From Legionella worsleiensis (lineage in GTDB: Bacteria > Pseudomonadota > Gammaproteobacteria > Legionellales > Legionellaceae), in assembly GCF_001467535.1 (NCBI RefSeq), contig NZ_LNZC01000002.1, positions 315,740 through 379,739 on the forward strand: DNA of 64,000 bases, read 5' to 3'. The translations under genes were made by a program, and so were the position numbers. Shown here piece by piece: positions 57,102 to 64,000 of the stretch; position 1 is the stretch's first letter, and each line of letters opens with the position of its first letter. Below the pieces are notes generated by a model that was given only the letters and a program-made list of their open reading frames with translations, had not been told where the DNA came from and did no database searches.

Positions 57102-58784
57102 ATGAAAGACAAGAATAAAAGGGTAATTACTGCAGGTAGAGGAACAGAAAAGCAAGCCAAAAGTTGGTTAACTGAAGCGGCTTTAAGGATGTTGTGTAAC
57201 AATCTGGATCCCGATGTGGCAGAAGATCCTGATTCGTTAATTGTCTATGGCGGGCTTGGTAAAGCAGCCCGAAATTGGGATTGTTTTGATAAAATCGTTC
57301 ACGTGTTGAAGGCATTGGATGATGATCAGACATTACTCATTCAATCAGGAAAACCTGTTGGTGTATTTACTACTCACGAAGATGCTCCGCGTGTTCTTAT
57401 TGCTAATTCAAACTTGGTTCCTCGCTGGGCTAATTGGGAATACTTCAACGAGCTGGATAAAAAAGGCCTGATGATGTATGGCCAAATGACCGCTGGTAGC
57501 TGGATTTATATAGGTTCACAAGGAATTGTTCAGGGTACTTATGAAACTTTTGTTGCTGCTGCCAAAAAACATTATAACGGGGATTTGACCGGACGTTGGA
57601 TTTTAACTGGTGGTTTAGGTGGTATGGGAGGGGCGCAAACTCTGGCAGGTACTATGGCAGGAGCGAGTGTTCTGGCAGTTGAGTGTGATTTAAGCCGAAT
57701 AGAAAAACGCATTAAAACCAAATATCTTGATAAATACACCACTAATCTTGATGAAGCTCTGGCATGGATAGATGATTCATGCCAGAGAAAACAACCCATT
57801 TCCGTTGCAGTTTTAGGCAATGCTGCCGAAATTTATCCTGAATTGCTGCAACGTGGAGCAAAGCCCTCGCTGGTCACTGACCAAACCAGTGCTCATGATC
57901 CTCTAAACGGTTATCTTCCCGCAGGTTGGACTTTGGAGCAGGCTATTGAGGCGAGAAAGACTGATCCAGGCAAGGTTGTGGATGCAGCAAAAAAATCAAT
58001 GGCCACGCAAGTTCACGCCATGTTGCAGTTTCAAAAACAAGGAATACCGGTATTCGATTATGGAAATAACATTCGTCAAATGGCCATGGAGGCTGGCGAG
58101 GAATATGCCTTTTCATTTGAGGGATTTGTTCCTGCATATATCAGGCCTTTGTTTTGTGAGGGAATTGGACCGTTCAGATGGGTTGCCTTATCTGGAGATC
58201 CAGAAGATATCTTTGCGACAGACCGAATGGTAAAAAAACTGATTCCACATGACAAACATTTACATCAATGGCTGGATATGGCAAGAGAGCGTATTGCTTT
58301 TCAAGGACTTCCCGCACGAATTTGCTGGGTTGGTTTGAAAGACAGGGCGAGATTAGCTTTAGCTTTTAATGAGATGGTTAAAAATAAAGAAGTCAAAGCA
58401 CCTATAGTAATTGGGCGAGATCATCTGGACTCAGGATCAGTTGCCAGTCCAAATCGAGAAACAGAAGGAATGCTGGATGGAAGTGATGCGGTATCCGACT
58501 GGCCCTTGCTCAATGCCTTGTTAAATTGTGCCAGTGGCGCTACCTGGGTCAGTATTCATCATGGCGGAGGTGTTGGTATGGGCTTTTCTCAACACGCCGG
58601 AGTAGTTATTGTGGCAGACGGTACTGCAAAAGCCGCACAGCGATTAGCCCGAGTATTGCATAATGATCCGGCTACCGGGGTGATGCGCCATGCTGATGCA
58701 GGATATGAGCTTGCAAAAGAGTGTGCAAAAGAAAACTCATTGTGGTTACCCATGGAATTTCAAAAGGAGCATGTCAATGTCTGA
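57102..58784 (+). CDS. hutU: Urocanate hydratase
   Basis: 560 residues from ATG 57102, which has a GGAGAG site; the open frame from 57063 adds residues without homology. Family features: [50 protein letters not shown] (NAD-binding) and [19 protein letters not shown] near the C-terminus. It converts urocanate to imidazolonepropionate, step two of histidine breakdown, using NAD as electrophile. It overlaps hutH by 8 bases. Confidence 0.97.
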   Translation: MKDKNKRVITAGRGTEKQAKSWLTEAALRMLCNNLDPDVAEDPDSLIVYGGLGKAARNWDCFDKIVHVLKALDDDQTLLIQSGKPVGVFTTHEDAPRVLIANSNLVPRWANWEYFNELDKKGLMMYGQMTAGSWIYIGSQGIVQGTYETFVAAAKKHYNGDLTGRWILTGGLGGMGGAQTLAGTMAGASVLAVECDLSRIEKRIKTKYLDKYTTNLDEALAWIDDSCQRKQPISVAVLGNAAEIYPELLQRGAKPSLVTDQTSAHDPLNGYLPAGWTLEQAIEARKTDPGKVVDAAKKSMATQVHAMLQFQKQGIPVFDYGNNIRQMAMEAGEEYAFSFEGFVPAYIRPLFCEGIGPFRWVALSGDPEDIFATDRMVKKLIPHDKHLHQWLDMARERIAFQGLPARICWVGLKDRARLALAFNEMVKNKEVKAPIVIGRDHLDSGSVASPNRETEGMLDGSDAVSDWPLLNALLNCASGATWVSIHHGGGVGMGFSQHAGVVIVADGTAKAAQRLARVLHNDPATGVMRHADAGYELAKECAKENSLWLPMEFQKEHVNV

Positions 58785-60306
58785 AGGATTTATTCTGCAA
58801 CCAGGGAAATTGACCCTGCAGTCCATTAAATACAGTATATTTAATGGTTTGTTATGTTCTTTATCAGACACTGCTTTGGGCTTGATCGAAGCATCGCATC
58901 AAACCGTAAAAAAAATCATTAAAAATAAAAAAACAGTTTATGGGATAAACACAGGATTTGGTTCACTAGCGAATCAGACCATTTCAAATGAAAATCTGAA
59001 GCAATTGCAGCGAAATATTGTTTTGTCCCATGCCTGTGGAACAGGTGAGCTGCTTCCGGATAATGTTGTTGCGCTAATCCTTTTGCTAAAAATTAATAAT
59101 CTCGCACAAGGATATTCGGGAGTAAGGATGGAAGTAGTTGAAGCATTGATTCAACTCTACAATCATAAAGTTTATCCCTGCATACCTGCAAAAGGATCTG
59201 TTGGAGCCTCTGGGGATTTGGTTCCTTTAGCTCACATGTCCTTACCTCTGATCGGTGAGGGACATGTGCGTTATAAAGGTAAAAAAATCAGCGCACTTGA
59301 TGGTTTGAAAATTGCGGGATTAACTCCTCTGGAGTTAGAAGCAAAAGAGGGGTTAGCTTTACTCAATGGCTTGCAAGTTTCTACCGCTTTAGCACTTATG
59401 GCTTTCTTCACCACTGAAACATTATTTGAAACTGCGGTAATTGCTGGATCTTTATCTGTGGATGCAGCTAATGGCAGTGATGTGCCCTTTGATGCCAGAA
59501 TACATGAGGCCCGTGGCCACAAAACGCAATCTTTGGTGGCATCTATGTATCGCAGTTTATTAGCAGGAAGTGAGATCAGAGAAGCACATAGGCTTTGTAA
59601 TCGCGTACAAGATCCTTACTCCCTGCGTTGTCAACCACAGATTATGGGCGCAGTCCTGCATCAGTTGCAGTTTGTCGGGGCAACATTAGAAGTGGAAGCA
59701 AATGCGGTCTCTGATAATCCTCTGGTGTTTGCTCAAGATAAGGATATTTTATCAGGAGGAAACTTTCATGGTGAGATTATTGCGATGGCCGCAGATAACC
59801 TGGCCTTGGCAATTGCTGAAATGGGCGCAAATGCGGAGCGACGAATAGCATTACTCATTGATAAAAATTTCAGCAGCTTGCCTGCATTCCTTGTGAAAGA
59901 AAGCGGGTTGAATTCAGGCTTTATGATAGCGCATGTGACTGCGGCATCCTGTGCCAGTGATAATAAAGCGCTTGCCCATCCTCACTCTGTAGACAGTATT
60001 CCCACGTCTGCAAATCAGGAAGATCATGTGTCTATGGCAACCAGTGCTGCCCGTCGTTTGTATGATATGAATGATAATACTGCAACAATATTGGCTATTG
60101 AATTACTTGCTGCTTGCCAGGGATTAGAATTTCATAAACCTTTAAAAACATCTCCCAGACTTTATGAGGTATATAAAAAATTAAGAAAAGACATACTGCC
60201 CTATGATAAAGACCGTTATTTTGCGCCGGATATTGCCAAAATAAAACAAAGGATACTGGCGGAGGATTTTACTTTTGCAGCGTTTACCGTTGAAACAACA
60301 AGGTAA
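58777..60306 (+). CDS. hutH: Histidine ammonia-lyase
   Basis: 509 residues from ATG 58777. This start is chosen because AAGGAG lies seven bases before it; the ATG at 58771 is too close to the site and earlier ones lie deep in hutU. The Ala144-Ser145-Gly146 triplet ([16 protein letters not shown]) forms the MIO cofactor; YGINTGFG and [11 protein letters not shown] are also family marks. It releases ammonia from histidine to give urocanate. The operon lacks hutI, hutG and a hutC regulator; an aldehyde dehydrogenase follows after 11 bases. Confidence 0.97.
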   Translation: MSEGFILQPGKLTLQSIKYSIFNGLLCSLSDTALGLIEASHQTVKKIIKNKKTVYGINTGFGSLANQTISNENLKQLQRNIVLSHACGTGELLPDNVVALILLLKINNLAQGYSGVRMEVVEALIQLYNHKVYPCIPAKGSVGASGDLVPLAHMSLPLIGEGHVRYKGKKISALDGLKIAGLTPLELEAKEGLALLNGLQVSTALALMAFFTTETLFETAVIAGSLSVDAANGSDVPFDARIHEARGHKTQSLVASMYRSLLAGSEIREAHRLCNRVQDPYSLRCQPQIMGAVLHQLQFVGATLEVEANAVSDNPLVFAQDKDILSGGNFHGEIIAMAADNLALAIAEMGANAERRIALLIDKNFSSLPAFLVKESGLNSGFMIAHVTAASCASDNKALAHPHSVDSIPTSANQEDHVSMATSAARRLYDMNDNTATILAIELLAACQGLEFHKPLKTSPRLYEVYKKLRKDILPYDKDRYFAPDIAKIKQRILAEDFTFAAFTVETTR

Positions 60307-60317
60307 GGAACACGGCC

Positions 60318-61715
60318 ATGGATTTGTCGGTTCAATTTGAGGCGCTCCAAAATGAGCATCAGCTCAATCCATATCCTTCGTTAGGGGAAAGAAAAGAGCT
60401 TTTGCTGGCACTAAAAAAGCTTTTGCAAAGCGAAGCCTATTCAATAGCTGAAGCAATCAATGAGGACTTCATCCACAGATCAGTAGAGGAAACCTTGTTT
60501 CTTGAAATTGTTCCAATAATTAATGCGATTAATTATTGCATAAAAAATTTGAGGCTATGGATGGCCAAAAGAAAAAAACAGGTATCCTGGATGTTCCGTC
60601 CTGCTTCAGCTTATGTAGTACCTCAACCTTTGGGAGTAATCGGTATTCTTGTTCCATGGAATTATCCAGCTTATCTGTCTTTGGTTCCGGCCATTTATGC
60701 ATTGGCTGCAGGTAATCGAGTGATGATCAAAATGTCCGAGTTATCGAATCATACAGGACTGGTATTGCAGTCCCTGATCCATTCAATCGGTTTAGAACAC
60801 TACATCCGCATCATTGTTGGTGATGTAGCAGTTGCCAAATCATTTTCAGCCTTGCCTTTTGGTCATTTAATGTTTACTGGCTCAACTGTGGTTGGAAAAT
60901 CAATTATGAAAACGGCCAGTGAGCATCTCACGCCAGTAACTTTAGAGCTTGGCGGTAAATCTCCAGCTGTTTTATCAACCACCATGAATAAAAAATATTT
61001 CAAGCGTTTGTTTATGGGGAAACTGTATAATGCAGGACAAACTTGCATTGCTCCTGATTATTTATTAATTCCAGCGGGATGGGAGGAAATTGTTGAGGCA
61101 GAATTCAAGCAGTTTATCAGCGAACATTATCCCAATTTAGTGAATAATGATAATTATTCCAATATTATCAACGCTCATCATAAGCAGCGTTTACTGGATC
61201 TGGTTGATGATGCCACAGCAAAAGGGGCTCGTGTGGTTCAGCTTGGAGAGCATAAAGAACGTATTAATAAAATACCGTTCTATCTCATTTTTGGGGTTAC
61301 CGATAAGATGAAGATCATGCAGGAAGAACTTTTTGGCTCCATCCTCCCCATCCTTTCTTACTCTTCATTTATGGATGCAGTGGAATACATTAATGTTCAT
61401 CCCAATCCTTTGGCTTTATATTATTTCGGCGAAAACAGCGCTGAGAAAAAATACCTTGTCACCCATACCTTATCCGGTGCTCTAACGGTTAATGACACGT
61501 TGATGCATGTTGCAATTGACGATTTGCCTTTTGGCGGTGTCGGTAATAGTGGAATGGGGCAATATCATGGGCAAGAAGGATTTGATACTTTTTCTCAATT
61601 AAAACCGGTGTTGATAAAGGGTTTGTTTTCTTCAGGGGTATTTTTCTATCCACCCTACGGCAAATTAATGCGATTATTTTTGCACTTTATTGCAGGGATC
61701 AAACTAAGGAAATAA
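60318..61715 (+). CDS. Class 3-type aldehyde dehydrogenase
   Basis: 465 residues. Catalytic Glu in LELGGKSPAV and Cys in NAGQTCIAPDY; NAD-binding MFTGSTVVGKSI. The C-terminal part (LPFGGVGNSGMGQYHGQEGF, then a hydrophobic tail FFYPPYGKLMRLFLHFIAGI) places it with the fatty/coniferyl aldehyde dehydrogenases, whose tail may touch the membrane. Cotranscription with hutUH is likely from the 11-base gap, although histidine breakdown needs no such enzyme. The substrate is unknown; long-chain or aromatic aldehydes are candidates. Confidence 0.9.
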   Translation: MDLSVQFEALQNEHQLNPYPSLGERKELLLALKKLLQSEAYSIAEAINEDFIHRSVEETLFLEIVPIINAINYCIKNLRLWMAKRKKQVSWMFRPASAYVVPQPLGVIGILVPWNYPAYLSLVPAIYALAAGNRVMIKMSELSNHTGLVLQSLIHSIGLEHYIRIIVGDVAVAKSFSALPFGHLMFTGSTVVGKSIMKTASEHLTPVTLELGGKSPAVLSTTMNKKYFKRLFMGKLYNAGQTCIAPDYLLIPAGWEEIVEAEFKQFISEHYPNLVNNDNYSNIINAHHKQRLLDLVDDATAKGARVVQLGEHKERINKIPFYLIFGVTDKMKIMQEELFGSILPILSYSSFMDAVEYINVHPNPLALYYFGENSAEKKYLVTHTLSGALTVNDTLMHVAIDDLPFGGVGNSGMGQYHGQEGFDTFSQLKPVLIKGLFSSGVFFYPPYGKLMRLFLHFIAGIKLRK

Positions 61716-61782
61716 TAGGTGTAGAAGATTTTTCTTGTTATGCTATGCACTGTAATGCTGAATATGACCTGGATTGATTTTT

Positions 61783-62214
61783 ATGATAGTTGAAATATAC
61801 ACAGATGGCGCCTGTAAAGGAAACCCTGGACCAGGAGGTTGGGGTGTACTGTTACGATATCAGGGTGTTGAGCGGACTTTGCATGGTGGCGAGCCGCAAA
61901 CAACCAATAATCGTATGGAATTAATGGCTGCCATCAAAGGCCTGGAGTCTCTAAAGCGTCCTTGTGAAGTCGATTTATATACCGATTCCAAATACGTTCA
62001 GCAGGGGATGAAGGAGTGGTTAACTTCCTGGAAAAAAAATGGATGGCGTAATTCCAAAAAAGAACCTGTAAAAAATGCTGATCTTTGGATGATGTTAGAC
62101 AAACTTGCGTCCATTCATAAAGTCACTTGGCATTGGGTTAAGGGGCATTCGGGGCATTTGGAAAATGATCTGGTTGATGCTTTGGCCAACCAGGGAATAA
62201 CAGAATTAACCTGA
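61783..62214 (+). CDS. rnhA: Ribonuclease HI
   Basis: 143 residues from ATG 61783 ([19 protein letters not shown]). The four carboxylates of the active site are visible: Asp in YTDGAC, Glu in NNRMELMAA, Asp in LYTDSKYVQ and Asp in ENDLVDALA. It degrades RNA in RNA-DNA hybrids. A TTG at 61774 would extend the frame by three codons and is less likely. It is transcribed in tandem with dnaQ, whereas in E. coli the two genes are divergent. Confidence 0.96.
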   Translation: MIVEIYTDGACKGNPGPGGWGVLLRYQGVERTLHGGEPQTTNNRMELMAAIKGLESLKRPCEVDLYTDSKYVQQGMKEWLTSWKKNGWRNSKKEPVKNADLWMMLDKLASIHKVTWHWVKGHSGHLENDLVDALANQGITELT

Positions 62215-62227
62215 TACGGTGGAACGA

Positions 62228-62932
62228 ATGAGGCAAATCATTTTAGATACTGAAACAACCGGTATTGGACCTGAACAAGGCCACCGAGTGATAGAGATCG
62301 GTTGTGTTGAATTGATTGATAGAAAGTTAACGGGAAAACATTATCACGTTTATCTCAATCCCGAGCGAGAAGTGGATGAGGGGGCTTTTCGTGTTCATGG
62401 TATCAGTAATGAGTTTTTACAAGATAAGCCTTTATTTAAAGACGTGGTTTCCGATTTTCTTCAATTTGTTGGCGGAGCGGAACTGGTAATACACAATGCG
62501 CCCTTTGATGTCGGTTTTCTCAATTCAGAATTAAGACACGTACACTGGAAGAAAAAACTGCAAGACTACTGCGATATTTTGGATACTCTTGAGCTAGCCA
62601 GAGAAAAACATCCTGGTCAGCGCAACAGTCTTGATGCTCTATGCAAACGATACAGTATAGATAATTCCAACAGACAGTTACATGGCGCTTTACTTGATGC
62701 GGAGATTCTTGCCTTTGTTTATTTGGCTATGACTGGCGGTCAAACCAGTTTATTTGCGGAAACAGAAGCGGCCAGTAATACGTCAACCATTCAAGGTAAT
62801 GAGTTAAATGTTTTGCGTTTGACTAATCCTGTAGTGATTATGGCAAGTGAAGAAGAAGTTAAGGCTCACCATGATTTTGTTAGTTTATTAACCAAAAAAT
62901 CAGGTGTTAGTTATTGGAATGATGAGCTCTGA
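62228..62932 (+). CDS. dnaQ: DNA polymerase III epsilon subunit (3'-5' proofreading exonuclease)
   Basis: 234 residues from ATG 62228, placed directly before the Exo I motif (RQIILDTETTGIG); a GTG at 62219 is the alternative and a GGTGGA site favours 62228. Exo II is NAPFDVGFLN and Exo III HGALLDAEILA, giving the DEDD active site. The C-terminal part binds the alpha subunit. The stop of rnhA lies 13 bases upstream. Confidence 0.96.
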   Translation: MRQIILDTETTGIGPEQGHRVIEIGCVELIDRKLTGKHYHVYLNPEREVDEGAFRVHGISNEFLQDKPLFKDVVSDFLQFVGGAELVIHNAPFDVGFLNSELRHVHWKKKLQDYCDILDTLELAREKHPGQRNSLDALCKRYSIDNSNRQLHGALLDAEILAFVYLAMTGGQTSLFAETEAASNTSTIQGNELNVLRLTNPVVIMASEEEVKAHHDFVSLLTKKSGVSYWNDEL

Positions 62933-62961
62933 TGTTGTCTTTTTGCTTCAGGAAAAGAGAT

Positions 62962-62994
62962 CAACCTGCCTTGGTATTAAAAGCAGGTTGGTTT
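62962..62994 (+). terminator. Terminator after dnaQ
   Basis: CAACCTGC (62962-62969) pairs with GCAGGTTG (62983-62990), followed by GTTT and, slightly later, a TCTTTTT run. It lies 29 bases past the dnaQ stop and before the convergent secreted-protein gene, so it may serve both directions. Confidence 0.6.
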
Positions 62995-63008
62995 CGTATT
63001 GAGTCTTT

Positions 63009-63389
63009 TTAATTTTTTGGAACCAAATATTTTTCAGCAAAATCCCTACCTATACATTCTCCAAGTGATCGGCCCCAGGTTCCAGCACTTTCACTATTGA
63101 TTTTATCAGGCATTTTGGCGTAAAGCTCGTTTTGACATTTGCTGGTGCTTGCTGGAATTAAAGTGACGCATTGCTCATAAGTCATTTTAATTTCATCAAA
63201 TCTTTTTTTCAAATCAGCATCCTGCAAAAAACCTTTACAGATAAGATCCGGTAATAAAGGAGTCATTGAACTTAGCCAGTTGTCTTTTGGCATCTCGTTA
63301 GGGGAGGGAGATTCTTCCGCATTGGAAGCAAAAGGTATTAACGCACTGCTTAATGCCAGAGTTGTTGCGAGAAGTAATTTCCTTATCAT
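63009..63389 (-). CDS. Small secreted protein of unknown function
   Basis: 126 residues. A clear signal peptide (MIRKLLLATTLALSSALIPF, cut near ASNA/EE) precedes a mature domain of about 102 residues with four cysteines (LICKGF, YEQCVT, SKCQNE, GECIGR) that could form two disulfides. I do not recognise the family. Helix-rich composition and size suggest a periplasmic or type II-secreted protein; the cysteine spacing is the best handle for a search. Convergent with dnaQ. Confidence 0.75.
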   Translation of the reverse strand: MIRKLLLATTLALSSALIPFASNAEESPSPNEMPKDNWLSSMTPLLPDLICKGFLQDADLKKRFDEIKMTYEQCVTLIPASTSKCQNELYAKMPDKINSESAGTWGRSLGECIGRDFAEKYLVPKN

Positions 63390-63542
63390 GATGAATTATC
63401 CTTTTTTAGGGTCTCAATTACATATTAGGACAGATTTTTTTGATTTGCGAGGTGAAGCATTAATGTGATTAAGTAGTGTTTGCTCTCAAGATATTTGTGC
63501 TCATTAATTATTGGTTATGAATAAACGTAAACAATAGCGAAT

Positions 63543-63830
63543 TTAATCATAAAAAGAATGTTGAGGCTTTTTTTCTACCTCAATATAAAAATAAACCAGG
63601 GATGAAGGATTGAATGCTCTGAGACATATGACATGAAAATCCAGGTTCTTATTTATCGTGCTTGGTGCGCCATTAGTAACGTTTAGTTGCCAGGCTCCCT
63701 GTGTAGTCATCTTAGTACTTCCTGATGGAGATTTTATGCAGCGTGAAGAAGCCCACAATATTAGGGTTTGAAAATCGATCATCACCAATGTGGGGGTTAT
63801 AAGGATACGTGTGCAAATGGGCCAATTCAC
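63543..63830 (-). CDS. Doubtful short open reading frame
   Basis: An open frame of 95 codons on the minus strand. Its first third looks like random sequence and lies next to the possible transposase fragment; the last part (GAWQLNVTNGAPSTINKN through YFYIEVEKKPQHSFYD) has a more protein-like composition and may be the C-terminal end of a decayed gene. No family is recognised, and no good ribosome binding site is seen. Confidence 0.25.
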   Translation of the reverse strand: MNWPICTRILITPTLVMIDFQTLILWASSRCIKSPSGSTKMTTQGAWQLNVTNGAPSTINKNLDFHVICLRAFNPSSLVYFYIEVEKKPQHSFYD

Positions 63831-63892
63831 TTTTTTGACAATTCACATGACAGCTTTGACCAATGCTCATCTCTGAGCCTATGTCTAGTCAT
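63827..63892 (-). mobile_element. Possible transposase N-terminal remnant
   Basis: On the minus strand the frame from ATG 63892 reads MTRHRLRDEHWSKLSCELSK and then stops. The pattern RLRDEHWSKL is like the N-terminus of IS5/IS4-type transposases (typically LTDEQW). About 80 bases upstream, GAGGGTCTGTTGAAAG (about 63968-63985, minus strand) could be an element end. No further transposase sequence was found downstream, so this would be a strongly decayed copy. Confidence 0.4.
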
Positions 63893-64000
63893 TGCACACT
63901 CGTTGTGTTCTTATGTGAGAACCTGAATAGTACGAGTTTGCCCGAACTTTTCAATGTCTTAACAACCCACTTTCAACAGACCCTCGTTTATTGATAGAAT

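Noticed and set aside
1-64000. CRISPR arrays or toxin-antitoxin pairs
   Set aside because: No regularly spaced repeats and no recognisable toxin-antitoxin gene pair were seen.

Overview
The window reads as chromosomal DNA of a Legionella, most likely Legionella pneumophila or a very close relative. The evidence is an AT-rich, densely packed gammaproteobacterial gene set that includes a flaA-flaG-fliD-fliS block, Lsp-type type II secretion genes in two separate places (lspD at the left edge, lspF-G-H-I-J-K at 31-35 kb), a Sel1-repeat protein of the LpnE/EnhC kind, an L,D-transpeptidase of the EnhA kind, a solitary Fis gene and an lpxB paired with a sugar oxidoreductase. No prophage, plasmid backbone, CRISPR array or intact insertion sequence is visible. 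Gene names come from recognised protein motifs and neighbourhood, not from a database search.

Layout. 1-2 kb: 5' part of lspD and a tRNA-Met, both on the minus strand. 2-9 kb: minus-strand housekeeping run htrA/degQ, pgeF, rluD, miaB, then an MFS transporter and a LysM/L,D-transpeptidase. 9-13 kb: flagellar filament block fliS, fliD, flaG, flaA (minus), with a near-perfect sigma-28 promoter in front of flaA. 13-17 kb: accD-folC-dedD-like-cvpA (plus), the E. coli order without purF. 17-23 kb: lnt-leuS-lptE-holA-nadD (minus), whose last gene overlaps cvpA tail to tail. 23-30 kb: a catabolic plus-strand block, saccharopine dehydrogenase-like plus alpha-aminoadipate semialdehyde dehydrogenase, then FadN-like and FadA-like beta-oxidation enzymes. 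30-31 kb: Sel1-repeat protein. 31-35 kb: lspFGHIJK (minus). 35-41 kb: glnA, a DUF4124 protein, yaaA, a PLP-dependent deaminase-like gene and htpG with a sigma-32-like promoter (plus).

41-48 kb is the accessory-looking part: diverged repeat elements, a small secreted protein, a three-gene operon (beta-propeller fused to a shortened solute-binding domain, an exported alpha/beta hydrolase, an FAD/NAD(P) oxidoreductase), a decayed acetyltransferase gene and a MarR regulator with a palindromic operator candidate. 48-57 kb: fis, lpxB with a GnnA-like oxidoreductase, rnhB, then rsfS-rlmH-mrdA-rodA and a POT peptide transporter. 57-62 kb: hutU-hutH with an aldehyde dehydrogenase. 62-64 kb: rnhA, dnaQ, a small secreted protein and a possible transposase remnant.

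How it fits together. The amino-acid and peptide theme (POT transporter, histidine and probable lysine catabolism, glutamine synthetase) suits an organism that lives on host amino acids. Envelope construction is heavily represented (lnt, lptE, lpxB, GnnA-like, rodA/mrdA, L,D-transpeptidase, the secretion apparatus). The best candidates for little-described biology are the propeller/solute-binding fusion operon at 42.3-46.3 kb, the nested palindromic element at 56.8 kb with compensatory substitutions, and the lpxB-linked GnnA-like gene, which can explain the 2,3-diamino sugar known in Legionella lipid A.
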